Assembly: GCA_016744805.1 (NCBI GenBank)
Contig: JADGDQ010000011.1
Span: forward strand, 1-51,301
From: Sulfurovaceae bacterium
GTDB taxonomy: Bacteria > Campylobacterota > Campylobacteria > Campylobacterales > Sulfurovaceae
DNA: 51,301 nt
Direction of reading: 5' to 3'
This document shows, piece after piece, positions 43,596 through 51,301 of the stretch (its first letter is position 1; each line of letters starts with the position of its first letter). Under the pieces are notes generated by a model, which saw only the letters and a list, made by a program, of their open reading frames with translations, was not told the DNA's origin and did not search any database. Position numbers and translations under genes: made by a program.

Positions 43596-44784
43596 GTTCG
43601 CTCTCTTTGTTATTTAATATATTAATATGTGCACTAATCATAAATAGTGCCATCCAAAATGGTAAGAAGTATAGCAGATAAATGGTAGATAAAAAGCTAA
43701 TTGTAAAAATAGTAAACCCTAAGATTACATATTTGAAATCATCTTTCATAAAATATACTTGTTTGAGAATAAAATAGATTAAATAGGCAAATGATAATAC
43801 ACTAAAAAGACCATTTTCTACAATCATAGCAAAGTAAGAATTATGAATTCGCGTGCCTAGACCTCCCATTCCTCTATAAAAATCTGGAAAGATCTCTGAC
43901 CCACTAATACTCATACCATTACCAAACAATACGCTCATAGGATGCTCTGCTAATAGGTTAATACCTGCTAACATTTCAAATGTACGACTGCCCAATGAAC
44001 TAGCTCCTCTTTCTCCTGTAAATCTCTCTATCATCAATTCAGCTGTCTTACCCAAAGAGTCAAGAGCAAAAAGAAATATACTTATAAAAGCCACTACAAT
44101 CATTACCTTTTTCCATTTTTCTGTATGTCGATGAAAATAAGGAGATGCAAAAAAGTAAAAAATAAACATACCTAGAATAGCTGTTCTTGAAAGGGTAATA
44201 AGAACCACAATATGTAATAAAATAAGTGCTATAGTAAAAAGCCATTTTAGCTTAAGATTTGGGGTTCTATAAAAGACATAATAGACATAATAGATTAAGG
44301 ATACTAGCATATAAGCAAACTCATTTGATCCACCAAAAGTACCTTCAAACCTATCTGCAAAATCATAAACAAAGAAATAATGATAAATATTTGCAAAAGA
44401 GACTTCAGCTGCATAAATTAGAAGAAAGATATTAAATAATCTATCATCTTTGAGATAAAAACCATACAAAGGAATAAGCATTAGAAGAACTATATAGAGT
44501 CTTTGGAGATTCATTAAAACCGCATGGAGTCCTCCCTCATGAAAGATAAGAGTATTGATAGTAGATAGAGAAAGAGCAAGGACAAAAAATAGCAATACTC
44601 GAATCTCTTTGGTAATCTCAAATTCATATTTAAAGAGGTAAATACTATAAAGCATAGGAATCGTTAAGTAAAAAAGTTTGAGTCCACCAATAAAGAGTAC
44701 CTTATTAAGACCATAGAGTAGAAGCATTACAAAAAAAGTTGACAAATATATAGTACGCAAATCATATTTGAGGTTAATTTTCAT
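43579..44784 (-). CDS. Wzy/WaaL-like O-antigen polymerase or ligase
   Basis: A 401-residue multi-pass membrane protein with about 11 hydrophobic helices and a large periplasmic loop (about residues 245-305) containing LTGERGASSLGSRTFEML and HNSYFAM, which matches the Wzy_C/O-antigen ligase family (conserved His near HNSY). It should polymerise or ligate repeat units in the periplasm. Wzy and WaaL cannot be told apart by eye. It overlaps the GT4 gene by four bases and LicD by 17. Confidence 0.85.
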   Translation of the reverse strand: MKINLKYDLRTIYLSTFFVMLLLYGLNKVLFIGGLKLFYLTIPMLYSIYLFKYEFEITKEIRVLLFFVLALSLSTINTLIFHEGGLHAVLMNLQRLYIVLLMLIPLYGFYLKDDRLFNIFLLIYAAEVSFANIYHYFFVYDFADRFEGTFGGSNEFAYMLVSLIYYVYYVFYRTPNLKLKWLFTIALILLHIVVLITLSRTAILGMFIFYFFASPYFHRHTEKWKKVMIVVAFISIFLFALDSLGKTAELMIERFTGERGASSLGSRTFEMLAGINLLAEHPMSVLFGNGMSISGSEIFPDFYRGMGGLGTRIHNSYFAMIVENGLFSVLSFAYLIYFILKQVYFMKDDFKYVILGFTIFTISFLSTIYLLYFLPFWMALFMISAHINILNNKESEHDKNN

Positions 44785-45866
44785 ACTAAGATATTATCCC
44801 AGTTAGTAGCGATATTTTTTATAGTATGTTGATTAATATAGTTATATGCACTATTTGCTAAATTTTCTCTTTGGTGTTTATCTCTCATAAGGTAGGTAAG
44901 TTTTTTTGCTAACTCTTCTTCATCTTTTTTCTTAAATAATAAACCAGTTCTATTATCATCAATTAGTCGTAAACCTCCTGCTGTGTTACTAGAAATAACA
45001 GTGCTTTTACATGCCATAGCTTCTAGGATAGTCATAGGCATACCCTCGTAAATAGATGGTAATACAAATATTTTTGATTTATCGTAATAACTTTTTACAT
45101 CTGTTTGACTCTGTATAAATTCAACACTATCAAGAATACTTAGTTTTTCTGCTAAGTGTATAAAATCTTGTTTCTCTTTTCCATCACCAACTATTTGAAG
45201 TTTCCAACCAATATGATCTGTTATTGCCCAAGCCTTAAGAAGTGTGTCTATGCCTTTTTCAATCCGTACACGACCTAAATATAAAACAATATCCTCTTTT
45301 GCCTCTATATTAATATGAGAAAGTTCAAAAGGAATAGGGTTAGAGAGAAAAAAAAGTTTCTCTTTTTGTACCATATTAGGATAATTTGTCTCATCATCAA
45401 ATAAGCATACTATTTTATCAAAAGTTTTAAACATCATATCTACTCGGTGTTTTGTATGTGAACGACTTAGATAAAATTCCCTAAATGCACTGCTTCCACT
45501 ATGGGTAAAGTAGATAAAATTAATTTTTTTAAAAAGACCAAGTTTTTTTAAAATCCAAAGAGGTTCTATAAGAAGAGACTTATCAATAATAACATTACTA
45601 TTTTTTTCATTTCTTAATGAGTATAAATATCTAAAAAGCTGTATAGTATTATATATAATTCCTATACCTTTTCTTTTAAAATCAAAACTATACTTTTGTA
45701 TTTTTATCTTAGAATTAAAATTATAATAAGGATTTTCTATCCCCTTTGCTACTATTGTAATTTTATTTTGTCTATTAAGACTTAGGTGATTTGCCCATAT
45801 ATTCACAACTCTCACTATTCCTGTAGCTCTGTTGATCTCAGGAGTTATAAAAATTATTTTTGCCAT
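44781..45866 (-). CDS. Family 4 glycosyltransferase
   Basis: A 361-residue GT-B enzyme. The N-terminal domain starts AKIIFITPEINRATGIVRVV (acceptor side, with a glycine-rich loop). The C-terminal donor domain has YLGRVRIEKGIDTLLKAW and the EGMPMTILEAMACK signature with the E-x7-E pair of GT4. Retaining transferase, nucleotide-sugar unknown. It overlaps both neighbours: 13 bases with the flippase, 4 bases with the Wzy-like gene. Confidence 0.9.
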   Translation of the reverse strand: MAKIIFITPEINRATGIVRVVNIWANHLSLNRQNKITIVAKGIENPYYNFNSKIKIQKYSFDFKRKGIGIIYNTIQLFRYLYSLRNEKNSNVIIDKSLLIEPLWILKKLGLFKKINFIYFTHSGSSAFREFYLSRSHTKHRVDMMFKTFDKIVCLFDDETNYPNMVQKEKLFFLSNPIPFELSHINIEAKEDIVLYLGRVRIEKGIDTLLKAWAITDHIGWKLQIVGDGKEKQDFIHLAEKLSILDSVEFIQSQTDVKSYYDKSKIFVLPSIYEGMPMTILEAMACKSTVISSNTAGGLRLIDDNRTGLLFKKKDEEELAKKLTYLMRDKHQRENLANSAYNYINQHTIKNIATNWDNILV

Positions 45867-47077
45867 AAAATATCCCTTCCAAAATAGATTCTAGTTACCA
45901 TATCAGTTAAATAAGAGAGTAAAATACTAATAATGATAAGCTCTAGTGTAGCTTGTTCTGATGATATTATCATATATAATAGAGTTATATATACTATAAG
46001 ACCCAAAAATATACTTATAAGTAATCTATTATTTCTCCCAAGTACTACAAGTAAGTTTTTACCTAAAAGTGATGATAAATTAGCAAATAAAATAGATAAT
46101 GAAAAAATAAATATAAGAGGTTCTAACTCTATATTAGCTGTTCCAAAGAGGAGTAGAATAATATTATATTTAAATACATATATAACAGCAATAAGAGCAA
46201 CAGCGATAAGAGTACTAACAATCATCGCATTTTTTAGAAGTATAAAGTCTTTGACTCTAGCAATATGAGGATAAAGTACTTTCGCCAAAATATGAAAAGG
46301 TGTTATAAGTATATTAATAAATTTTTGTAAGAGGTCAAAATAGGCAACTTCGGATAGACCTAGGTAGTGTTCTATGAAAAGAATGGTTATATTGCTTTGT
46401 ACTACAAAAAGTGAATCAGACAAAAATAGAGCTACACTATCTTTGATATAAAATATCATATTTTCTATTGTTGGTTTTTGCAGGTATACTTTGTCTTTAA
46501 ATAAAATGATTGAGTATGCTACTAATGCACTTGCAAGAGATGCTATGGCATAGAGAATAGGTACTTTTAGATAGTCTGATTGCTCCTTAATTATCCAAAA
46601 AACCAGAATGGTAAAGAGTATTTTGACTGCTGAGGTGATAATAGCCGTATATTTCATCTTTTCTATACCCTGAAAATACCACATTGGCATAAGTGTTTCA
46701 CCTATGGTAAGTCCAAAAAATAGATAAAAGAGTATTCTGTTTTCATGCATTTTTGGGATGAGTTCTACAAGTAATATAAATAATATAAGTGAAACAAAGA
46801 ATAAAAAGAGTCTAGTTGCTATAGCAGTAGAGACTATCTCTGAGAGTTTATCTTTATCATCTCTATGTATAGCTATATATTTTGTGACAGAGAGGTTAAA
46901 TCCAAAATTTATAAAGAGTATAAAAAATGTAATAATAGACCAACTCCATATTATAAGACCATAAGTCTCACTCCCTAATACTCTAATCAAATAAGGAAAT
47001 GTAAGAAGTGGGACAATGAGAGTTATTACGCGTAAAAGAGTTAATGAAAAGAAGTTTTCAATAAATTTATTTTTCAT
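45854..47077 (-). CDS. Wzx-type oligosaccharide flippase
   Basis: A 407-residue MATE/MOP-superfamily polysaccharide flippase with 12 or so hydrophobic helices. The conserved N-terminal LLTFPYLIRVLGSETYGLIIW is the polysaccharide-synthesis (RfbX/Wzx) signature. It should move the lipid-linked repeat unit across the inner membrane for the Wzy-like polymerase. First gene of the six-gene operon, with 150 bases of A/T-rich DNA upstream. Somewhat short at the C-terminus compared with 430-480 aa relatives. Confidence 0.88.
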   Translation of the reverse strand: MKNKFIENFFSLTLLRVITLIVPLLTFPYLIRVLGSETYGLIIWSWSIITFFILFINFGFNLSVTKYIAIHRDDKDKLSEIVSTAIATRLFLFFVSLILFILLVELIPKMHENRILFYLFFGLTIGETLMPMWYFQGIEKMKYTAIITSAVKILFTILVFWIIKEQSDYLKVPILYAIASLASALVAYSIILFKDKVYLQKPTIENMIFYIKDSVALFLSDSLFVVQSNITILFIEHYLGLSEVAYFDLLQKFINILITPFHILAKVLYPHIARVKDFILLKNAMIVSTLIAVALIAVIYVFKYNIILLLFGTANIELEPLIFIFSLSILFANLSSLLGKNLLVVLGRNNRLLISIFLGLIVYITLLYMIISSEQATLELIIISILLSYLTDMVTRIYFGRDILWQK

Positions 47078-47227
47078 CTTTTAGTTATCCTTGGGTAGTC
47101 TGTATTTTGATTATAACAATTTTTAATTGATAGAGGAGAGAATAGCTATAATCTTGATTATTTTAAGAATTATAGAGCTATTTTATTAACTGTTTTATCA
47201 TTAAAAAGTTACTTAGTCGCTGAAAAA

Positions 47228-47740
47228 TTATCTGTTTGTTGCCCAAGCCATTCTAGCTAGTAGTCCTGCTGTAGAGGTATAGCCTACTTCAGAGAATAGA
47301 AGTTTACTGTTTTTATCATATATAAAAGAGGTTGGAAATACTTCTACAGAAAATTGGGATGCAAGTGTGCTATCTGTGTCATGTATAACATCAAACTGTG
47401 CATTTTTTTGTTTCATAAACTCTTTGATACTTTGAGTATCACCAGAATTCACAGCTATGGTAATGACTTGATACTCTTTAGATACTCTCTGTATATTATT
47501 TGTCTCTAGCTTACAAGTAGGACACCAAGTTGCCCAAAAATGTATAAGAAGCGGTTTCCCTTTATACTCTTCCAAATTAATATTTTTACCCTCTATTGTT
47601 TGGAGACTAAGGTGTGGAAGTTCATCACTAGCAATTTGTGGTTGACGGATGTAGCTAATAATATTACTAAGTATCAATATAGTAATACTAGCAATAAGTA
47701 TCTCTTTGATTATTTTTTTTATGTTTAGATTTTTTATCAT
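47228..47740 (-). CDS. TlpA-like membrane-anchored thioredoxin-fold protein
   Basis: A 170-residue thioredoxin-fold protein with an N-terminal membrane anchor (residues about 11-28) and the active site W-A-T-W-C-P-T-C. It is therefore oriented to the periplasm, as in TlpA/ResA/ScsD-type thiol-disulfide oxidoreductases. The VFPTSFIYDKN segment has the cis-Pro loop. It follows the TRAP permease by three bases, probably in one transcript. The target could be a cytochrome c haem site or an envelope protein, which the sequence does not show. Confidence 0.87.
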   Translation of the reverse strand: MIKNLNIKKIIKEILIASITILILSNIISYIRQPQIASDELPHLSLQTIEGKNINLEEYKGKPLLIHFWATWCPTCKLETNNIQRVSKEYQVITIAVNSGDTQSIKEFMKQKNAQFDVIHDTDSTLASQFSVEVFPTSFIYDKNSKLLFSEVGYTSTAGLLARMAWATNR

Positions 47741-47743
47741 TTT

Positions 47744-49600
47744 TTATTTCCCAAAAAGATATATAATATTAGGAAAAAGTATAACTATAATTAAAGCTAA
47801 AATTTGTAGAGATATAAATGGAATTACACCTTTATAAATAGCTTTTGTAGTTATGCTATCACCTGCTGTACCTTTGAGATAAAAAAGAGCAAACCCAAAA
47901 GGAGGAGTAAGAAAAGATGCCTGAAGATTCAAAGCTATAAGAATAGCAAACCAAATAGGATCAATACCAAGTAGATGTATAATTGGTACCAAAATAGGTA
48001 CAACCACAAAGGCTATTTCAATAAAGTCAATAAAGAACCCTAGTACAAATATTATTAGCATAGTAATAAGTATAAATCTCCACTGGTTTTGTATATCATC
48101 TTCAAAAAATGCTAATGCCATATCTCCTCCACCAAGTTGATGAAAGACCAAAGAAAATGCAGTAGCACCTATTAAAATCATAAAAATCATAGCAGTTAGT
48201 TTGACAGTTTCTATAGAAGCATACTCTATAAGTTTCCTAGAAAAACTACGATTGCTCCAAGCTAATACTCCAGCACCTATTACTCCTATAGCTGCTGACT
48301 CTGTAGGGGAGGCTACGCCTGTAAATATAGAGCCTAAGACAATAGTAATTAAAAGTAAAGGAGGAATAATTGCTTTAAATGCCTCTTTGAGTGTTTGGCT
48401 ATAGTTATTAGGGTTTGCTAAGGCTGGTGCTATATCTTTTTGAAAAAATGAAACTATAAGTATATAGAGTATATATAAGAGTATTAATAATAAGCCTGGC
48501 ACTACAGCTGCTCTAAAAAGGTCTCCTACGCTTAGGTGCATTTGGTCACCTAATATAATAAGGACTATAGACGGAGGAATAATTTGCCCCAAAGTACCAC
48601 TAGCTACAATAGCTCCTGAGGCGAGAGCAGGGGAGTAGTTGTATTTGAGCATCAAAGGAAGAGCAATAAGACTCATCATCACTACAGATGCACCCACAAT
48701 ACCAGTACTAGCAGCCAATATAGCTCCTACTAAAACTACAGAAATAGCTAAGCCTCCACGCACTGAACCAAAGAGGTTAGCCATAGAAATAAGTAACCTT
48801 TCTGCCATTTTTGATTTTTCTAGTATAAGACCCATAAAAATAAAAAGTGGTATAGCCATAAGTGTGGTATTTCCCATAATTCCATAAATACGATAGGGTA
48901 GCATCTCAAAAACTACTAAACCTACCTCTTGAGATAGAAGTGCAAAAAAGAGTGCAACTCCAGCAAATACAAATGCTACATGAAAACCCAAAAGAAGTAA
49001 AGTCAAAGAGAGCAAGAACATCAAAAACAGAGGGTCTATCCAAAAAGTCCATTCAAATATAATACCCATAGAGCTAAAAATAGCAATAACTCCTAAAGCT
49101 AAAGATATTTTAATGAGTGCTTTTTTGGATTTTAGTTTTTTAAAGTAATAGGCTGTTTGGCTCAAAGCTTGAAGTACTAAAAGTCCAAAAGCTACTATTA
49201 TTATCCCTTTGATAATATAACGATACTTTAATCCCCCAGGATCACTAGAGACCTCTTGTTGTATATAGCTTTGTACCGTCATATCCCAAGCATTAAATAA
49301 AATTAGGAGAGAAAAAGGAATCACTAATATCATAAGAGAAAAAATATTAATAAGATAGCGAGTATCTAGAGTATATTTGTCATAGAGTATATCCACTCTA
49401 ACATGTTTATCATACCCTAGAGCATAAGAGATACCTAATAAAAATATAATATCAAAAATATGCCACTCTAGCTCTTGTAATGCTATAGAACCTTCAGAAA
49501 ATAGATACCGCATCATAGCATCATAGGTTACTAATAGTGCCAGAGTAATAACAAGAAGTGCCGAGATAACTCCTGCATAAGAAGAGAGTTTATTTGTCAT
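47744..49600 (-). CDS. Fused DctQ-DctM TRAP transporter permease
   Basis: A 618-residue membrane protein that fuses both TRAP permease subunits. Residues 1-165 are the four-helix DctQ small subunit with LEWHIFDIIFLLGISYALGYDKHVRVDI. Residues about 180-618 are the 12-13 helix DctM large subunit with PLFIFMGLILEKS, GASVVMMSLIALPLML and the GTLGQIIPPSI signature. TRAP systems import carboxylates or sialic acid using Na+ and a periplasmic DctP-type binding protein. No such protein is adjacent, so the binding protein must lie elsewhere. It sits between an L,D-transpeptidase (12-base gap) and a TlpA-type protein. Confidence 0.88.
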   Translation of the reverse strand: MTNKLSSYAGVISALLVITLALLVTYDAMMRYLFSEGSIALQELEWHIFDIIFLLGISYALGYDKHVRVDILYDKYTLDTRYLINIFSLMILVIPFSLLILFNAWDMTVQSYIQQEVSSDPGGLKYRYIIKGIIIVAFGLLVLQALSQTAYYFKKLKSKKALIKISLALGVIAIFSSMGIIFEWTFWIDPLFLMFLLSLTLLLLGFHVAFVFAGVALFFALLSQEVGLVVFEMLPYRIYGIMGNTTLMAIPLFIFMGLILEKSKMAERLLISMANLFGSVRGGLAISVVLVGAILAASTGIVGASVVMMSLIALPLMLKYNYSPALASGAIVASGTLGQIIPPSIVLIILGDQMHLSVGDLFRAAVVPGLLLILLYILYILIVSFFQKDIAPALANPNNYSQTLKEAFKAIIPPLLLITIVLGSIFTGVASPTESAAIGVIGAGVLAWSNRSFSRKLIEYASIETVKLTAMIFMILIGATAFSLVFHQLGGGDMALAFFEDDIQNQWRFILITMLIIFVLGFFIDFIEIAFVVVPILVPIIHLLGIDPIWFAILIALNLQASFLTPPFGFALFYLKGTAGDSITTKAIYKGVIPFISLQILALIIVILFPNIIYLFGK

Positions 49601-49612
49601 ATAGCAATGCCC

Positions 49613-50101
49613 TTAGTCTGAGATAAAGTAAGTATCGCCAAAAAAATCATTTTCATCTTGATGGGACTTGTCTTTGGAGTAGAGTTCGGGTATAAATCCA
49701 CTTACTTCTACCTCTGTGCCTACTGTTGCCCATTTCCATAGATTTTGAGCAAAACCATCTTTAAGACGAACACAGCCATGAGAAGCAGGCCACTTTGGCA
49801 CTGCTCCTAGGTGCATAGCGATACCAGTATTAGTAAGTCTAAGCATAAAATCCATAGTAGCACCACCATTTGGTTTTGGCCAAAGATTTGATTTATGGTA
49901 GCGTTTTTTTTCTAGTATAGTATAGTAGCCTCTGGGTGTTCGATAATTTTTTTTACCTGTAGAGACTTGACCACTCATAACTAAATCACCATTTTCGTAG
50001 GCATAGCCTTTTTGTGATTCTAAATCTATTAATATAAACTTTTGGGCATATAAAAGAGTAGAGCTTATAATTATTGCTAGTAAAGTATTTAATTTTTTCA
50101 T
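49613..50101 (-). CDS. Periplasmic L,D-transpeptidase (YkuD family)
   Basis: A 162-residue protein with a signal peptide (cleavage after LLYA, residue 19) and a YkuD domain. The catalytic motif is H108-G-C110-V-R in SHGCVRL, preceded by the histidine in AMHLGA. It should form 3-3 crosslinks in peptidoglycan, or attach an envelope protein, using diaminopimelate-containing stems. No LysM domain. First gene of the operon with the TRAP permease. Confidence 0.88.
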   Translation of the reverse strand: MKKLNTLLAIIISSTLLYAQKFILIDLESQKGYAYENGDLVMSGQVSTGKKNYRTPRGYYTILEKKRYHKSNLWPKPNGGATMDFMLRLTNTGIAMHLGAVPKWPASHGCVRLKDGFAQNLWKWATVGTEVEVSGFIPELYSKDKSHQDENDFFGDTYFISD

Positions 50102-50157
50102 ACAAGTATTATAGCCAAAAGTGTATCATGGTTTCTAAAATATGGGAGTAATACTCA

Positions 50158-51060
50158 ATGATAAAGATTCAAAAGCAATCTATGTTTGAAATTTTGATGC
50201 TATGTGAAGAGCAAATAAAATCTCTTGAAGCATCACAACTTTTAGATATTAATATACCTAATCCTGATTTAGAGAGTTCTTTACATAGTTGGAGGGCTTG
50301 GATTGATTTAGCTTCATTACTATTTTGTCGTATGCTTACCCCTAAAGTATTAGATCAAAGAGTTATCCTTAGCTTTCAAAAGCTTAGTAGCTCTACATCT
50401 TTTCATAATGCAGAGATTCAATCTAAAGAAGAAAAATATGGTAGAGAATCACTTTTTGCTACTATACACAAAAATGAAGAACCAGCATTTTTATTTAGCT
50501 ACCGTCAGGCTCTAAAACAAGTAAATATAGCCAAAAGGCGTAGAGTTTTGGATTTGGGGGTTAATAGTGGTGATGAGTTTGAGATTATTCAAAAAATGGT
50601 AAACAGAAGTATTTATGAGCAAATGAGTCTCATAGGAGTAGACCATAGTCCATCAGCTATAGAGTATGCTCAAAATAGATTTAACCATTCTAATATTACT
50701 TTCCATTGCCATGATATTAATGACCTAGAGAGTCTAAATCTCCCTAAATCAGATCTTATTATCTCCATAGGTACACTCCAAAGCCCAAGTATCCCTTTTA
50801 AAACATTTTTTATGTCTCTTATCCAAAACTATCTCTCTTTTGATGGTGCAGTTATATTAGGATTTCCTAACTCTAGGTGGATAGATGGAGAGATGATATA
50901 CGGAGCCAAAGCCCCTAACTATCCATTTTCAGAGATGTCACTCCTTATTAAAGATATATACTTTTGCAAAAAATATCTGCAACAACATAAATTTAGAGTA
51001 ACTATTACAGGAAAAGAGTATCTATTTTTGACAGCTACGAAGATAGGGTTGAGGGATTGA
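50158..51060 (+). CDS. Class I SAM-dependent methyltransferase
   Basis: A 300-residue cytosolic protein. The N-terminal about 120 residues are helical and not recognised. The C-terminal part (about 125-290) is a Rossmann methyltransferase with motif I RVLDLGVNSGDEF, motif II acid in LIGVDHSPSAIEYAQ, motif IV DLIISIGTLQSP and a later ILGFPNSRW strand. The gene is monocistronic, facing tRNA-Asn. The acceptor substrate is unknown. Confidence 0.8.
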   Translation: MIKIQKQSMFEILMLCEEQIKSLEASQLLDINIPNPDLESSLHSWRAWIDLASLLFCRMLTPKVLDQRVILSFQKLSSSTSFHNAEIQSKEEKYGRESLFATIHKNEEPAFLFSYRQALKQVNIAKRRRVLDLGVNSGDEFEIIQKMVNRSIYEQMSLIGVDHSPSAIEYAQNRFNHSNITFHCHDINDLESLNLPKSDLIISIGTLQSPSIPFKTFFMSLIQNYLSFDGAVILGFPNSRWIDGEMIYGAKAPNYPFSEMSLLIKDIYFCKKYLQQHKFRVTITGKEYLFLTATKIGLRD

Positions 51061-51221
51061 TATTTATATCTGGTATATGATTCTCCTCATGTAATAAAGC
51101 TACTAATTCAATAGTTGGGTAATCCCCATGAAATAAGGCTTCGGATTGAAAATATAAAAATTATATAGTTAATTGATTGATTTGTAATTATTGTATAAAG
51201 GGGGATAATATTTTTTGAAAG
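51061..51221. other. 161-base non-coding gap with imperfect repeat pair
   Basis: No open frame or clear terminator is visible between the methyltransferase and the tRNA. Two similar 29-base stretches lie at 51084-51112 and 51123-51151, sharing TCC-CATG-AATAA-GCT and differing at about 8 of 29 positions. A short A/T-rich tail follows to the tRNA 3' end. Confidence 0.5.
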
Positions 51222-51296
51222 TGGCTCCGGATGCTGGATTCGAACCAGCGACCAAGTGATTAACAGGCACCTACTCTACCGCTGAGCTAATCCGGA
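51222..51296 (-). tRNA. tRNA-Asn (GTT)
   Basis: A 75-base tRNA read on the minus strand. The acceptor stem TCCGGAT pairs with ATCCGGA over seven bases, followed by discriminator G and an encoded CCA end (51222-51224). The D arm GCTCAGCGGTAGAGT, the T arm GGTTCGAATCC and the anticodon loop CTGTTAA are all canonical. The anticodon GTT occupies 51262-51264. The gene lies within 5 bases of the right window edge, so its promoter is outside. Confidence 0.96.
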
Positions 51297-51301
51297 ATGG
51301 G

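Noticed and set aside
47141-47183. Imperfect inverted repeat in the gap upstream of the flippase gene
   Set aside because: The arms need bulges and there is no T-run on the transcribed side, so a terminator call is not supported.
51084-51151. Possible CRISPR remnant, because the second copy ends in GATTGAAA
   Set aside because: Only two imperfect copies with a gap of 10 bases between them, no spacer-length interval and no cas gene in the window.

Overview
The window is AT-rich, densely packed chromosomal DNA from a member of the Campylobacterota (formerly Epsilonproteobacteria). A free-living Sulfurovum/Sulfurimonas-type relative is the best guess. This rests on the long type of DapD (397 aa), the holA-rpsF-ssb-rpsR gene order, the style of the cytosolic two-component proteins and the low GC. 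The genus is inference; no 16S gene or other decisive marker is present.

Layout. (1) 0.1-7.3 kb: an envelope-transport operon (AI-2E family permease, K+ channel, FUSC-type exporter), then dapD with a small partner, a precorrin-2 C20-methyltransferase and serS. (2) 7.4-13.4 kb: cell-surface genes on the minus strand, namely an Ig-repeat lipoprotein, an outer-membrane barrel, an MltB-type transglycosylase and a patatin phospholipase. (3) 13.7-17.3 kb: a plus-strand two-gene cassette set between minus-strand housekeeping genes. It encodes a sacsin-like GHKL ATPase and an AlbA_2 (Schlafen-type) protein with a C-terminal HEPN-like region. This is the best candidate for an undescribed system, probably anti-phage or stress-abortive. 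(4) 17.4-31.1 kb: housekeeping and metabolic genes (aspartate aminotransferase, CPA2 antiporter, M3 oligopeptidase, DsrE, YgjP protease, HAD phosphatase, a Cache-domain membrane protein, a SEC-C protein with perfect-period 48-bp repeats, DUF455, MBL hydrolase, YkgJ, TPR protein, trpC) and the RNase P RNA. (5) 31.1-37.3 kb: a short orphan NuoG-like iron-sulfur protein, a four-gene DUF4178/DUF4178/small secreted/DUF350 membrane module, and a CBS-domain histidine kinase with its response regulator. (6) 37.3-39.8 kb: rpsR, ssb, rpsF and holA. (7) 39.8-47.1 kb: a six-gene surface-polysaccharide operon (Wzx, GT4, Wzy/WaaL-like, LicD, GT2, Wzc-like) in which the Wzc-like protein appears to have lost its kinase motifs. 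(8) 47.2-51.3 kb: L,D-transpeptidase, fused TRAP permease and TlpA-type thioredoxin in one operon, a methyltransferase, and tRNA-Asn at the right edge.

How the genes work together. Much of the window concerns the cell envelope: peptidoglycan remodelling (MltB, L,D-transpeptidase, DapD-supplied diaminopimelate), outer-membrane proteins, polysaccharide assembly and membrane transport. Several -10 boxes (TATAAT) and convergent hairpins could be read directly. No insertion sequence, integrase, prophage gene or credible CRISPR array was seen. All functional calls come from reading motifs by eye; no database search was run.
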